Below, one piece after another: positions 34,426 through 44,528 of a DNA stretch of 51,943 nt; the first letter of the stretch is position 1; each line of letters begins with the position of its first letter. Location: NCBI RefSeq assembly GCF_000455125.1, contig NZ_AUWR01000065.1, forward strand, positions 1 to 51,943. Reading direction: 5' to 3'. The translations under genes and the position numbers were made by a program. Under the pieces are notes generated by a model. The model was not told the DNA's origin and ran no database searches. It saw nothing but the letters and a program-made list of their open reading frames with translations. This DNA comes from Mycobacterium sp. UM_WGJ (lineage in GTDB: Bacteria > Actinomycetota > Actinomycetes > Mycobacteriales > Mycobacteriaceae).

Positions 34426-35313
34426 ATGTTCAACCCGGCGTACCACTGCGTCACCACCGCCGCGATCACCGCGCTCGCTGCTGCCATGTTGCCCTGCGGC
34501 GCGGCAGCGGCAGACCCGAATCAAGACGACCAGTTTCTGGCGGTACTGCAAGAGAAGCAGATTCCCGCCATGGAAAACATCTCGACCGTTGTCGCCGCCG
34601 GCCACACCGTGTGCCGCAAACTCGACGACGGTATACCGGCACACACCGTCCTGGACGGATTGGACAACGATGCCTTCGGAATGAACCCCGCATTACGCGA
34701 GCAGTCAGATCGGCTGGCGGCCACCATGAGCCGATTCATAGCGGCAGCAGTCGAGGTCTACTGTCCGGGCGACCAGGGCAAGATCGCTTCACTGGCGGCC
34801 GCTCGCACGTCCACCGCGCCCGCCGGCCGGTTCGTGGCAGCGCATCACCGTCTCCGGACCGGCACCGGTGGCGCGGTGCTCGGCTCACCGGCCGACACCA
34901 TAGCCACCGGCGACGCGTCGCAACCGAAACCGCCGAAGATTCCACCGCCGAAGGCACCCAAAGCCAAGATCCCCCGGTCGCCCGGGACCGCCACGAAACC
35001 ACCGCCACAACAAAAGCCGCCGCCACCGCCCAAACAGCCCCCACCGCCCCAAGCGCCACCCGAGCAGCTCCCGCCGCCGCCTCCGCCGGAGCAGATCCTG
35101 CCCCCGCCACCGCAGCAGCCGCCACCGCCGCCGCAAAACCTGCCGGCCCCCGGCGGTCCACCGTCCGGCAGTGCCACCGACCGCAGCGGCTCAGGGAACG
35201 GCGGCGGCGACAACGGCGGCGCAGGCGGCGGGGGCTCCGACAACGGCACGCCTGCCGAGCCGCCGCCGGCGCAACCCAGGGCGCCCGGCATGATCCAACT
35301 CGTGCCGTGGTGA
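34426..35313 (+). CDS. Secreted DUF732 protein with proline-rich C-terminal region
   Basis: A 295-residue protein with a Sec signal peptide (hydrophobic 10-28, likely cut after AAA near residue 29). A DUF732 domain (about 30-120) follows, with the paired cysteines expected in this mycobacterial family: Cys63 (AGHTVCRKL) and Cys113 (VYCPGDQGK). The second half is unusual. A stretch of about 90 residues (165-255) is dominated by proline, with runs of up to six. It is followed by a Gly/Ser/Asn-rich linker and a short hydrophobic end (MIQLVPW). DUF732 has no known function. The proline-rich part could span the cell wall or bind partners. The frame is supported by the signal peptide, the domain and a GGAGAG site. 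It converges on priA, 19 bases away. Confidence 0.87.
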   Translation: MFNPAYHCVTTAAITALAAAMLPCGAAAADPNQDDQFLAVLQEKQIPAMENISTVVAAGHTVCRKLDDGIPAHTVLDGLDNDAFGMNPALREQSDRLAATMSRFIAAAVEVYCPGDQGKIASLAAARTSTAPAGRFVAAHHRLRTGTGGAVLGSPADTIATGDASQPKPPKIPPPKAPKAKIPRSPGTATKPPPQQKPPPPPKQPPPPQAPPEQLPPPPPPEQILPPPPQQPPPPPQNLPAPGGPPSGSATDRSGSGNGGGDNGGAGGGGSDNGTPAEPPPAQPRAPGMIQLVPW

Positions 35314-35332
35314 GGCGGGGCCGGCCGACTGG

Positions 35333-37336
35333 CTAACCGATGTGCAAGGGATCGATCTGGACCCGCACCGGGTGAGTCGAGCCGCGGGCACTGAGCACTC
35401 CGATGCCGTGACGCAACGCTGAAGCCAACGGCAAGCCGTGGTCGCGACCCACCCTGACCAGCATCCGGATCACATTCAGCTCGTCGGGCACCCCGGCCGG
35501 ACGCCGTACTCCCGGCGGCAACGGCACCGGCCCCAGCAGGTCGGCGCCGTCGGGCAGCCGCGCCTGCTCCAGCAGCGTCGTCACCGACTCCGGATCACCG
35601 TCGAGGGCCGCCATGTGCACCGCGGGCGGCAGCCCCACCTCGGCCCGGGTGGCCAACTCGGCGTCGGCATGGCCGACCGGATCCCACCGGATCAGCGCCT
35701 GCACCGTCGGGATCGACGATTCGGCGACCACCGTCACCAGCCCGCCGGACGCATGGTCACGCACCAGCGCCGCCGCGCCCATCCAGCGCCGCAGGGTGTC
35801 CTCGGCGGCACGCAGATCCTGGCGGCCCAGCAGCGCCCAACTGTCCAGCAACAACGCTGCCCCGTAGCCGTGCGGGGCGCGGGGTTCGGCGCCGGGAGTG
35901 GCGATCACCAGGGCCGCACCGTCCTCGATGCGGTCGACGATGGTGTCACCGGCGGAGGTCACGACCGGGGTGCCCGGGAAGGCGCGGCCAAGTTCTTCGG
36001 CGGTGCGCCGGGCGCCGATGACCACCGCCCGCACGGCATCCGACCCGCAGCACGCGCACCGCAGCGCCGGGTCGACCCGGCCGCACCAGCGGCACTGGGC
36101 GGCCCCGCCACGCTCGGGCAGCGACAACGGCCCGGTGCAGTGCCGACAGCGCGCGATCGTGCGGCAGCGCCCACAGGCCAGCGACGGAACATAACCGCGC
36201 CGGGGCACCTGCACCAGTACCGGCGCCCCCGCAGCCAGTGCGCTGCGCGCGCTCTGCAGCGCCACCGTGGGCAAGCGAGCGCTGCGCGCCGCGGCGTCGC
36301 GCTCCTCGGCATAGCCGGTGTCGTCCAGGGCGACCACCCGCGACACGGCCGCCCGCAACACCGCCCGCGGGGCCACCACGTCGTGCGCCCACCCGGTGCC
36401 CACCAGAGCGTGCGCTTCGGCGGTGCGGGCGTGCCCGCCGATCAGGGCGGCGCAGCCCGCCAGATGCGCCCGCAGCATCGCCACCTCGCGGGCATGCGGG
36501 TAGGGCGCCCGCGGCTCCGCAAGGGAGTCGTCACCGTCATCCCAGACCATCACCAGGCCCAGATCAGCCAGCGGGGCGAATACCGCGCTGCGCGTACCGA
36601 TCACCAGCCGCGCCCCGCCCCGCAACACCGACAGCCAGCGCCGGTAACGGGTGGCCGGGCCCAATCCGGCGGACAGCGCCACCACCGACGGCTCATCGAT
36701 GCGGGCCGTCGCGGCCCGATACAGTGCGTCGACGTCTCGCTGATCGGGCACGATCGCCAGGGCGGTGCGGCCGGCGCGGATCGTCTGGGCGGCGGCGTCG
36801 ACGAACCGGTCGGTCCAGGAGTCCCCGGGCAGCACCTGCCACACCGCACGCGCCGCCCGGCCTTCGCCCAGCGCGGCCAGAAACGATCCACCCGCTCCGT
36901 AGCGCCGCCAGCCCGCGGGGTCGACCGGGCCGATGACGGGGGGTTCGGTTGGCGGCATCGCTTCGCGTTCCACCCGGGCGTGCCGGGGCGGCACCGCCAA
37001 CCGCAGCACGTCGGCCCTGCTGCCGGCATAACGTGCGGCCACCGCCTCCACCAGCCGGCGGACCTCGTCGGTGAGCACCGGTTCGGCCGAGACCACCCGC
37101 TCCAGCCGGCCCAGCCTGCCGACATGGTCGGTGTCGGCACGACGCTCCCAGACGAAGGCGTCCACCAGCCGGCCGTGAAAGCGCACCCGCACCCGGGCCC
37201 CGGGCCGGGCATCCTCGTCCTGCTCCGGGGTGACGAGATAGTCGAATTCCCGGTCTAGGTGCGGCACCGACAGCATCGGCAGCACCCGAGCGATGGGCTC
37301 GCTGCGGCCGTCGGGTTCGCTGTCGACACTCACCAC
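35333..37336 (-). CDS. priA: Primosomal protein PriA, actinobacterial form lacking helicase motifs
   Basis: A 667-residue PriA homologue for replication restart. The N-terminal DNA-binding part (about 15-110) starts ARVLPMLSVPHLDREFDYLV. The zinc region (about 390-440) keeps eight cysteines (CGRCRTIARCRHC ... CRWCGRVDPALRCACC). The helicase core is degenerate. Where other PriA proteins have Walker A (GSGKT), this one has WQVLPGDSWTDRF, and the DEAH-type box is replaced by VWDDGDD. This loss is known in actinobacterial PriA and suggests a structural, non-helicase role. The start is a GTG (37336) with another GTG next to it. It is separated from fmt by the inserted stress cassette. Confidence 0.93.
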   Translation of the reverse strand: MVSVDSEPDGRSEPIARVLPMLSVPHLDREFDYLVTPEQDEDARPGARVRVRFHGRLVDAFVWERRADTDHVGRLGRLERVVSAEPVLTDEVRRLVEAVAARYAGSRADVLRLAVPPRHARVEREAMPPTEPPVIGPVDPAGWRRYGAGGSFLAALGEGRAARAVWQVLPGDSWTDRFVDAAAQTIRAGRTALAIVPDQRDVDALYRAATARIDEPSVVALSAGLGPATRYRRWLSVLRGGARLVIGTRSAVFAPLADLGLVMVWDDGDDSLAEPRAPYPHAREVAMLRAHLAGCAALIGGHARTAEAHALVGTGWAHDVVAPRAVLRAAVSRVVALDDTGYAEERDAAARSARLPTVALQSARSALAAGAPVLVQVPRRGYVPSLACGRCRTIARCRHCTGPLSLPERGGAAQCRWCGRVDPALRCACCGSDAVRAVVIGARRTAEELGRAFPGTPVVTSAGDTIVDRIEDGAALVIATPGAEPRAPHGYGAALLLDSWALLGRQDLRAAEDTLRRWMGAAALVRDHASGGLVTVVAESSIPTVQALIRWDPVGHADAELATRAEVGLPPAVHMAALDGDPESVTTLLEQARLPDGADLLGPVPLPPGVRRPAGVPDELNVIRMLVRVGRDHGLPLASALRHGIGVLSARGSTHPVRVQIDPLHIG

Positions 37337-37443
37337 GCAGGTCTAGCAGACGCCGCCGACCGCGGCAGACGGCGGATCACAGCCATGACGGGCTGTGTAT
37401 CGGCGGGCACGTGCCCAACTGAGCTGAATTACGTTGCTGCGGT

Positions 37444-38802
37444 ATGCCCGAACAGCGCGGGGCCCACGCGGCCGCGGTGCGACGTCGCGAGGCGGACCTC
37501 GCCACGCGGATGCGGACTGCGGGGCTGACCGATCACCTGCTGGCCGCCACAGTGCACGATGCCGCCGCGCACGCCCGTGCCGGCGGTCGCCACCTGCACG
37601 CCATCCACGGCGAGATCCGCGACACCCTGGCTTCTCCGTGGGCGCCGGTCTGGGACACCCCGGCCGGTGCCCGCCACTTCCAGCTCTTCCTGGCCGCCAA
37701 GCTGCGAGAGATCTGCCGGGTGGTCGCTGACGGCATCGCCGACAATCGGTTCCAGACAGGCCGGTTGCGCTCGAGCGGTTCCGGCTACGGTGTGCCGGCC
37801 CGGCTGCGCGACCGGATCAACCGCCAGGCGCTGGCCGACGACATTCGCCGGGTGGCCAACCCGACGTCGGCGATCAGTCCCGCCGAGCTGGCGCGCTACC
37901 AGAACGCGCTACGGGTCCGCGACGGGCTCGCGGTCAACACCGGTGACGGCGCCGCCCCGGTGCTGCTGCTCACCTATGAACCGGCAGCGTTCGGCGGACG
38001 CGGGCGGGCTGCCATCGCGATCGGCGATCCGGACACCGCTGACAACGTCACCATGCTAGTGCCCGGCGCACACAGCAGCGTCCGCGACGGCTACCTGTCG
38101 CACCCGGACGGGCGCAATGTCTATCGCGAGGTGGTCCGCTCCGATCCCGACCGCACCAATTCGGTCGTGGTATGGATGGGTTATCGCGCACCGGACAGCC
38201 TGTTCGATCGGGCGGTGACCCAACCGGCTGCCGCACGGGCCGGGGGCAGGCTGCTGGCCGCCGACGTCAACTCCCTGATGGCGTCGCATGTCGGCGGCTC
38301 ACACGTCACCGTTGTGGGCCACTCCTACGGCTCGACGGCGGTGGCCGACGCGGCGGCCTCGGCGGGGTTGCGCGCTGATGACGTGGTGCTCGTCGGGTCA
38401 CCGGGAACCGACCTGGCCCACAGCACCAACGACTTTCACCTGCCGGCCGGTGGTCACGTGTATGTGGGGGCGGCGTCGTCGGATCCGATCACCGGCTTCG
38501 GTGGCGAGCCGCAACTACCGCTGCACCCAACATCGGCCACGCTCGGGCTGGGCGTCGACCCGGCCGCCGACGGGTACGGGTCCACTCGCTTCAAAGCCGA
38601 AACCCACGGTGTGACATTGCCGATGAGCGGCCACAGCTCCTACTTCGATCCCGGCGGGGAGTCCCTGTTCAGCATCGGCGACATCGCTTCGGGACACGGC
38701 GATGCGTTGGCGAACCACCACATGACCGCCCCGCACCGCCGTCGGCTGCCCGCCTTCGACCCGGAACGACTGCGTCCCGGGACCGGGAATCACCGGCATT
38801 GA
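37444..38802 (+). CDS. DUF1023 family alpha/beta hydrolase
   Basis: A 452-residue protein whose C-terminal two-thirds is a DUF1023-type alpha/beta hydrolase. The nucleophile elbow is VVGHSYGSTAVADAA (Ser near residue 299), preceded by NVTMLVPGAHSSVRDGY and VVWMGYRAPDS. A downstream HSSYF (near 398) could supply the catalytic histidine. The N-terminal 130 residues are mostly helical, with no signal peptide or membrane segment. Family members are common in mycobacteria, and their substrates are unknown. The ATG start at 37444 has little ribosome-binding signal, so the start is less sure. It stands alone on the plus strand between priA and the lysoplasmalogenase-like gene. Confidence 0.85.
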   Translation: MPEQRGAHAAAVRRREADLATRMRTAGLTDHLLAATVHDAAAHARAGGRHLHAIHGEIRDTLASPWAPVWDTPAGARHFQLFLAAKLREICRVVADGIADNRFQTGRLRSSGSGYGVPARLRDRINRQALADDIRRVANPTSAISPAELARYQNALRVRDGLAVNTGDGAAPVLLLTYEPAAFGGRGRAAIAIGDPDTADNVTMLVPGAHSSVRDGYLSHPDGRNVYREVVRSDPDRTNSVVVWMGYRAPDSLFDRAVTQPAAARAGGRLLAADVNSLMASHVGGSHVTVVGHSYGSTAVADAAASAGLRADDVVLVGSPGTDLAHSTNDFHLPAGGHVYVGAASSDPITGFGGEPQLPLHPTSATLGLGVDPAADGYGSTRFKAETHGVTLPMSGHSSYFDPGGESLFSIGDIASGHGDALANHHMTAPHRRRLPAFDPERLRPGTGNHRH

Positions 38803-38825
38803 CCGACCTAGCCCTGCGGCGGATG

Positions 38826-39566
38826 TCAGTCCGTGGCCGCCACGTCGGCGCCGGTGGACCGGCCGAAGAAGAACCCGGCGGTGATCAGCAGCTGCGCGGC
38901 CGCGTAGGCCCACCAGATCGGCACCGCCAGCAGTTCATTGCCCAACACGAACTGGCTGGCTCCGATCATGGCGTCCGACACCGCGAAGCACACCGCGCCG
39001 ATCGCGGTCCAGGGGGTGGGCAGCTTCGCCAGCAGCGCGGCGCACACCATCGCGCCGAGCACCCCGACGTACACCGTCACCGGCAGGGTCATGCCTTCGC
39101 GGGCCATGCCGGGCCAGAACCACGCCAACAGCACCAGGCAGCTCACCGCCACCACGCCCGCCCCGACCAGCCGGGCCCGCGACACCACCACCAGCGGCAG
39201 CAGCGCGCCCAAAAAGCACAGGTGGGCCACGAGGAACGCGGCAAGACCTGCGACGAAGGACGGTTCCCACCACGGGATGGCCAACAACCAGTCGCCGGTA
39301 GCCGAGAAGATCAGGGCCGGGATCAGCCAGCGCGCCTCCCGCAGTATCGGGTGGGCGGCCGCGGCGAACACCAACAGCACCGCCATCGCCGCCTTGAAGG
39401 CCGGCTGCCCGACCCACTGCCCGGTCAGCGCCTCTCCCGGCGCTGAGCGCAACGCCACCACCGTCAGGAAGATGCCGTAAGCCACTCCCAGCCATCCCGC
39501 AGCTGCCCAGCCGGTGAATACTCGTTTGGTTGCGTACGGTGTTTTTATGCCAGCAATCGACCCCAT
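38826..39566 (-). CDS. YhhN family membrane protein, lysoplasmalogenase-like
   Basis: A polytopic membrane protein of up to 246 residues with about seven to eight helices. The family motifs [10 protein letters not shown] and [17 protein letters not shown] carry the conserved aspartates. YhhN/TMEM86 proteins hydrolyse the vinyl-ether bond of lysoplasmalogen; the bacterial substrate is often unknown. The start is uncertain. ATG 39566 includes the basic segment ATKR before the first helix but overlaps the divergent esterase start by 20 bases. A GTG at 39485 would avoid the overlap and give 219 residues. The M. tuberculosis counterpart lies in the same neighbourhood, next to priA. Confidence 0.85.
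   Translation of the reverse strand: MGSIAGIKTPYATKRVFTGWAAAGWLGVAYGIFLTVVALRSAPGEALTGQWVGQPAFKAAMAVLLVFAAAAHPILREARWLIPALIFSATGDWLLAIPWWEPSFVAGLAAFLVAHLCFLGALLPLVVVSRARLVGAGVVAVSCLVLLAWFWPGMAREGMTLPVTVYVGVLGAMVCAALLAKLPTPWTAIGAVCFAVSDAMIGASQFVLGNELLAVPIWWAYAAAQLLITAGFFFGRSTGADVAATD
39535..39540 (+). promoter_or_regulatory. Putative -10 element for leaderless esterase transcript
   Basis: TACGGT (TANNNT) ends 6 bases before the esterase ATG at 39547. No ribosome-binding site precedes that ATG, which fits a leaderless message. The element lies inside the 5' end of the oppositely oriented YhhN frame. Confidence 0.4.
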
Positions 39567-40473
39567 AGTGCTGAAGGTACTGGAAGCCATCCCGTTCCGA
39601 CTGACACTGGACGACGGCGCCGAAGCAGCGCGTCGCGCTATGCGCAACCTGCCCCATCGGCCGGTGCACCCGGAGCTTCCCAGCGAGGACCGGGTGATCG
39701 ATGGACCCGGGGGCGCCCTGCCGATACGCATCTACCGGCCGGCGGGCACCGAATCGGGTGGCGCGCCGGTGGTGGTGTTCTTTCACGGCGGCGGCTTCGT
39801 CGCCGGCGACCTCGATACCCACGACGGCACCGCACGCATGCACGCCGCCGACGCGGGTGCGGTGGTGGTGTCTGTGGACTACCGTCTGGCCCCGGAGAAC
39901 CTGTTCCCGGCCGCCGTCGAGGACGCGATGGCGGCCACCGATTGGGTGGCGGACCACGCCACCGAGCTGGGCGTCGACCCATCGAAGCTGGCGGTGGCCG
40001 GGGATTCGGCGGGCGGGAACCTGGCCGCGGTGGTGTGCCAGCTGGCCCGTGACGCCGGCGGCCCGAAGATCGCCTTCCAGCTGCTGTGGTACCCGGCCAC
40101 CACGTACGACGGCAGCCTGCCGTCATTCACCGAGAACGCCAACGCGCCGATCATCGACAGCGCCGCGATCGCCGCGTTGACGCGCGCCTACGCCGGGGAC
40201 CTCGACCTGACCAGCCCACCGGCGAATCTGGCTCCGGCACGCGCCGAGAATCTCGCCGGCCTGCCGCCGGCCTACATCGCGGTCGCCGGGCACGATCCGC
40301 TGCGCGACGACGGGATCCGGTACGGGGAGCTATTGGCCGCTGCCGGGGTTCCGGTGCAAGTCCACAACGCCGAGACGCTGGTGCACGGCTATCTGGGCTA
40401 CGCCGGCGTGATCCCGGTGGCCACCGAGGCCGCCGACCTCGGGCTGGCCGCGTTGCGGGCTGCCCTGGCGTGA
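39547..40473 (+). CDS. NlhH/LipH-like carboxylesterase (hormone-sensitive lipase family IV)
   Basis: A 308-residue alpha/beta hydrolase with the family IV oxyanion-hole motif HGGGF (80-84) and nucleophile motif GDSAG (Ser154). The likely triad partners Asp250 (GHDPLRDDG) and His280 (LVHGYLG) are also present, so the catalytic set is complete. Such enzymes hydrolyse short-chain esters in the cytosol. Two related genes (lipI, nlhH) occupy this place in M. tuberculosis; only one is present here. I chose ATG 39547 ([19 protein letters not shown]) because it fits the family. A longer frame to 39514 has no support. Confidence 0.94.
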   Translation: MPAIDPIVLKVLEAIPFRLTLDDGAEAARRAMRNLPHRPVHPELPSEDRVIDGPGGALPIRIYRPAGTESGGAPVVVFFHGGGFVAGDLDTHDGTARMHAADAGAVVVSVDYRLAPENLFPAAVEDAMAATDWVADHATELGVDPSKLAVAGDSAGGNLAAVVCQLARDAGGPKIAFQLLWYPATTYDGSLPSFTENANAPIIDSAAIAALTRAYAGDLDLTSPPANLAPARAENLAGLPPAYIAVAGHDPLRDDGIRYGELLAAAGVPVQVHNAETLVHGYLGYAGVIPVATEAADLGLAALRAALA

Positions 40474-40477
40474 TGCG

Positions 40478-40870
40478 ATGCGGCTGAACCAGGTCACCAT
40501 CGGCAGCACCGACCTGGACCGCGCCGAGAGGTTCTACGGCCTGCTCGGACTGCGGCTGATCGTCAAGACGGACGACTACCTACGGTTCGAGTGCCCGGAC
40601 GGGGACAGCACCTTCTCGGTCGAGCGCAACAGCGAGATCGCGTCCGATGAGCGGGTGACGATCTATTTCGAAGCCGACGATCTTGACGAGCAATACCAGC
40701 GGTTGCGCGGTTCGGTTGCGTTCACCCAACCACCGACCGATATGCCGTGGCTGTGGCGAGAGGCCCGGCTCGATGATCCCGACGGCCACCGGTTGTGCCT
40801 GTTTCGCGCGGGTGCGGCCCGCCGGAATCCACCGTGGCGCCTGCCGCCCGAAGCCCAGGATTTGCCGTAA
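40478..40870 (+). CDS. VOC superfamily (glyoxalase-like) protein
   Basis: A 130-residue protein with the paired beta-alpha-beta-beta-beta folds of the vicinal oxygen chelate superfamily: LNQVTIGSTDLDRAERFYGLLGL at the start and ARLDDPDGHRLCLFR near the end. The usual metal ligands look altered. The first position is Gln, the mid-chain His is replaced (TIYFEADDLD), and the last Glu is replaced (RLCLF). It may therefore bind a small molecule without metal catalysis, for example in resistance or isomerisation. It starts 5 bases after the esterase stop, so the two are probably an operon. The substrate is unknown. Confidence 0.85.
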   Translation: MRLNQVTIGSTDLDRAERFYGLLGLRLIVKTDDYLRFECPDGDSTFSVERNSEIASDERVTIYFEADDLDEQYQRLRGSVAFTQPPTDMPWLWREARLDDPDGHRLCLFRAGAARRNPPWRLPPEAQDLP

Positions 40871-40939
40871 CACCGCCCCGGTCGCCCGGCGTGCGCGCTA
40901 CCGTCGACCTCGATCGACACCGGCGATGAGGAGCGCACC

Positions 40940-42424
40940 GTGAGCGAGGAACCCGACCACGAGATTCTGATCGTCGGCGCCGGCTTCTCCGGAATCGGAG
41001 CAGCCATCAATCTGGACCGTGCCGGGATGTCGGACTTCGCGATCATCGAAGCCGGCGACGGGGTGGGCGGCACCTGGCACTGGAACACCTATCCGGGTAT
41101 TGCCGTGGACATCCCGTCGTTCTCCTACCAGTTCTCGTTCGAGCAGAGCCCGGACTGGTCGCGCACCTACGCCCCTGGCGGGGAGCTGAAGGCCTACGCC
41201 GAGCACTGCGTGGACAAGTACGGTCTGCGCTCGCGAATCCGGTTCGCCACCAAGGTGGTTGCCGCGGAGTTCGACGACGAACGCGGCTGGTGGCGCGTTC
41301 AGACGGATCAACTCGGTGAGCTCAGCGCGCGATTCCTGATCAACGCCAGCGGCGTGCTGACCACCCCCAACCTTCCTGACATCGCCGGTGTCGACACCTT
41401 CGCCGGGGTGACGATCCATACCGCCCGCTGGGACCATTCGCAGGACCTGACCGGCAAGCGCGTGGCGGTGATCGGCACCGGAGCCTCTGCGGTGCAGGTG
41501 ATCCCGGAGATCGCGCCGAAGGTTTCCGCACTGACCGTCTTTCAGCGGACACCGATCTGGTGCTTCCCGAAATTCGATGTGCCGCTGGCCGCTCCGATCC
41601 GCTGGGCGATGCGGATTCCCGGCGGCAAGTCCCTGCAGCGGCTGGCCAGTCAAGCCTACGTCGAGGCGACCTTCCCCATCGCGGCGCAGTACTTCACGGT
41701 GTTTCCGCTGGCCAAGCAGATGGAGTCGGCGGGACGGGCGTATCTGCGGCGCCAGGTGCGCGATCCAGAACTGCGTAAGCAGCTCACCCCGAGCTACGCC
41801 GTCGGCTGCAAGCGCCCCGGCTTCCACAACACCTACCTGTCGACGTTCAACCGCGACAACGTGCACCTGGTGGTCGACCCCATCGACCGGATCGCTCCCA
41901 CCGCCGTCGTCACCGCCGACGGGACGTCCCACGAGGTCGACGTGCTGATCTTGGCCACCGGTTTCAAGGTGATGGACAGCGACAACATTCCCACCTTCGC
42001 CGTCACCGGGGCCGGAGGCCAGACCCTGGCCAGCTTCTGGGACGAGCACCGACTGCAGGCCTACGAGGGGGTCAGCATCCCCGGATTCCCCAATCTGTTC
42101 AGTGTCTTCGGCCCGTACGGCTACGTCGGGTCATCGTATTTCGCACTCGTGGAAGCACAGACGCATCACATCGTGCGGTGCCTGAAGAGCGCCCGTGGCC
42201 GTGGGGCGACCCGGATCGAGATATCGGAGGCGGCCAATACCCGCTATTTCGACGAGATGATGAGCAAACGGCACCGCCAGGTGTTCTGGCAGGACAGCTG
42301 CAAATCGGCCAACAGCTACTACTTCGACAAGCACGGGGATGTCCCGTTGCGGCCCACCACCACCGTGGAGGCCTACTGGCGCAGCCGCCGCTTCGACATG
42401 GACGACTACCTGTTCAGCGCCTGA
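40940..42424 (+). CDS. Flavin-containing (Baeyer-Villiger type) monooxygenase
   Basis: A 494-residue FAD/NADPH enzyme. The FAD-binding motif is GAGFSG (13-18), the NADPH motif GTGASA (179-184), and between them lies the Baeyer-Villiger fingerprint F-x-G-x3-H-x3-W-D at 154-165. It is therefore expected to insert oxygen next to ketones or oxidise heteroatoms. Several paralogues with unclear substrates, including the ethionamide-activating EthA type, occur in mycobacteria. The GTG start has GAGGAG upstream. It is 69 bases after the VOC gene and may share a transcript with the esterase and VOC genes. It corresponds in position to Rv1393c. A strong terminator follows. Confidence 0.94.
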   Translation: MSEEPDHEILIVGAGFSGIGAAINLDRAGMSDFAIIEAGDGVGGTWHWNTYPGIAVDIPSFSYQFSFEQSPDWSRTYAPGGELKAYAEHCVDKYGLRSRIRFATKVVAAEFDDERGWWRVQTDQLGELSARFLINASGVLTTPNLPDIAGVDTFAGVTIHTARWDHSQDLTGKRVAVIGTGASAVQVIPEIAPKVSALTVFQRTPIWCFPKFDVPLAAPIRWAMRIPGGKSLQRLASQAYVEATFPIAAQYFTVFPLAKQMESAGRAYLRRQVRDPELRKQLTPSYAVGCKRPGFHNTYLSTFNRDNVHLVVDPIDRIAPTAVVTADGTSHEVDVLILATGFKVMDSDNIPTFAVTGAGGQTLASFWDEHRLQAYEGVSIPGFPNLFSVFGPYGYVGSSYFALVEAQTHHIVRCLKSARGRGATRIEISEAANTRYFDEMMSKRHRQVFWQDSCKSANSYYFDKHGDVPLRPTTTVEAYWRSRRFDMDDYLFSA

Positions 42425-42442
42425 CTGCCGTAGGCCAGAAGA

Positions 42443-42484
42443 CGCGAAAGCCCCCAATTCGAGGCCGAAATGGGGGCTTTCGCG
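42443..42484. terminator. Perfect hairpin terminator between monooxygenase and metK
   Basis: A 14-base stem, CGCGAAAGCCCCCA (42443-42456) with TGGGGGCTTTCGCG (42471-42484), encloses a 14-base loop. It lies between the two convergent gene ends and, read from either side, could stop both transcripts. It is the strongest simple hairpin in the window. Confidence 0.85.
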
Positions 42485-42501
42485 ACTGCTGGCGCAAGCA
42501 A

Positions 42502-43713
<1,212 letters not shown>

Positions 43714-43752
43714 AATGTCGCCTTCCGGGTAATCGTTCAAGAAGTTAGCTCG

Positions 43753-43765
43753 GGCTAATATAGCC
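43753..43765 (-). promoter_or_regulatory. metK -10 region within a short inverted repeat
   Basis: GGCTA-ATA-TAGCC (plus strand) is a perfect 5-base inverted repeat. Read on the minus strand it contains TATATT (43757-43762), a good -10, about 45 bases before the metK start. No convincing -35 or SAM riboswitch fold is seen in the 200-base gap 43714-43913. Confidence 0.45.
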
Positions 43766-43913
43766 GTGTGGTCCTCGGGAGAGCCTGGCAGCCCGGTGCC
43801 CATCCCCCGTGCCACGGGCCGGGTAATGGCGGTGCTGCCCTCCGTCCAGAAAATCCTCGACAACATCCCCCACGACGAGGATCCTGAACGACTCGGCCCT
43901 GCGAGCGCCTACT

Positions 43914-44528
43914 CTACCGTCCGGTCGCCGCCGTCGCCTTTTCGACCCGGACCGCCCAGGCGACCAGTGACCGCAGATAACTGAGCACCAATTCGTCCGG
44001 GTGAGTTCGCGGATCGGTGAGGTGGAGCAGGGCCAGTTCCTCCAACGCCGACAGCAACAGCCGGGTCGTCACGCCGTCGGCGTCGACTGGGTGGCCCACG
44101 ATCCGGGACAGCCGCCCCGCGGCGATGGTTCGGGCATAGCGACGGCCCGCCTCGGTGCGGGCCCCCAACTGGGGCGGAGCACCGGCGGGCGAGCTCAGGA
44201 TGATGCGCCAGCTGGTCGGCGCCGCATGCAGATACGCCAGAATGCCGCGGCCGAGCGCGTCCGGGTCCTCGTCGGGCGGACCGTCTACGCTGCGCATTCC
44301 AGCGAAGGCAATCGCCGATTCGCGGTCCAGTAGTGCGGTCATCAGGCCGGCCAGATCACCGAAGTTCTGATACAGCACCGTCCGGGTGACCTGCGCGGCG
44401 CGGGCCACCCGTTCGATGGTCACCGCGGCGTAGCCCTCGGCGGCGACGATGTCGCGGGCGTGGTCGAGCAACTGCGTCCGCCGCGCTTGTGCCGACATCC
44501 GCCGCTTCGGCTCTGATTGCGGGCTCAT
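43914..44528 (-). CDS. TetR family transcriptional regulator
   Basis: A 204-residue regulator. The N-terminal helix-turn-helix (about 10-58) reads RRTQLLDHARDIVAAEGYAA, then VTIERVARAAQVTRTVLYQNF. The C-terminal ligand domain is variable and of unknown specificity. The ATG at 44528 overlaps the stop of the oxidoreductase gene (ATGA), so regulator and enzyme are co-translated. The palindromic site at 45895-45927, over the shared promoter, is its likely operator. That would make the system autoregulated, opened by a ligand that is probably a substrate or product of the enzyme. An open frame continuing upstream to 45434 is the other frame of the oxidoreductase gene and is not part of this protein. 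Confidence 0.92.
   Translation of the reverse strand: MSPQSEPKRRMSAQARRTQLLDHARDIVAAEGYAAVTIERVARAAQVTRTVLYQNFGDLAGLMTALLDRESAIAFAGMRSVDGPPDEDPDALGRGILAYLHAAPTSWRIILSSPAGAPPQLGARTEAGRRYARTIAAGRLSRIVGHPVDADGVTTRLLLSALEELALLHLTDPRTHPDELVLSYLRSLVAWAVRVEKATAATGR

Noticed and set aside
43714-43913. SAM riboswitch upstream of metK
   Set aside because: I looked for one because metK is a common target, but found no suitable paired structure, only a short inverted repeat at the -10.
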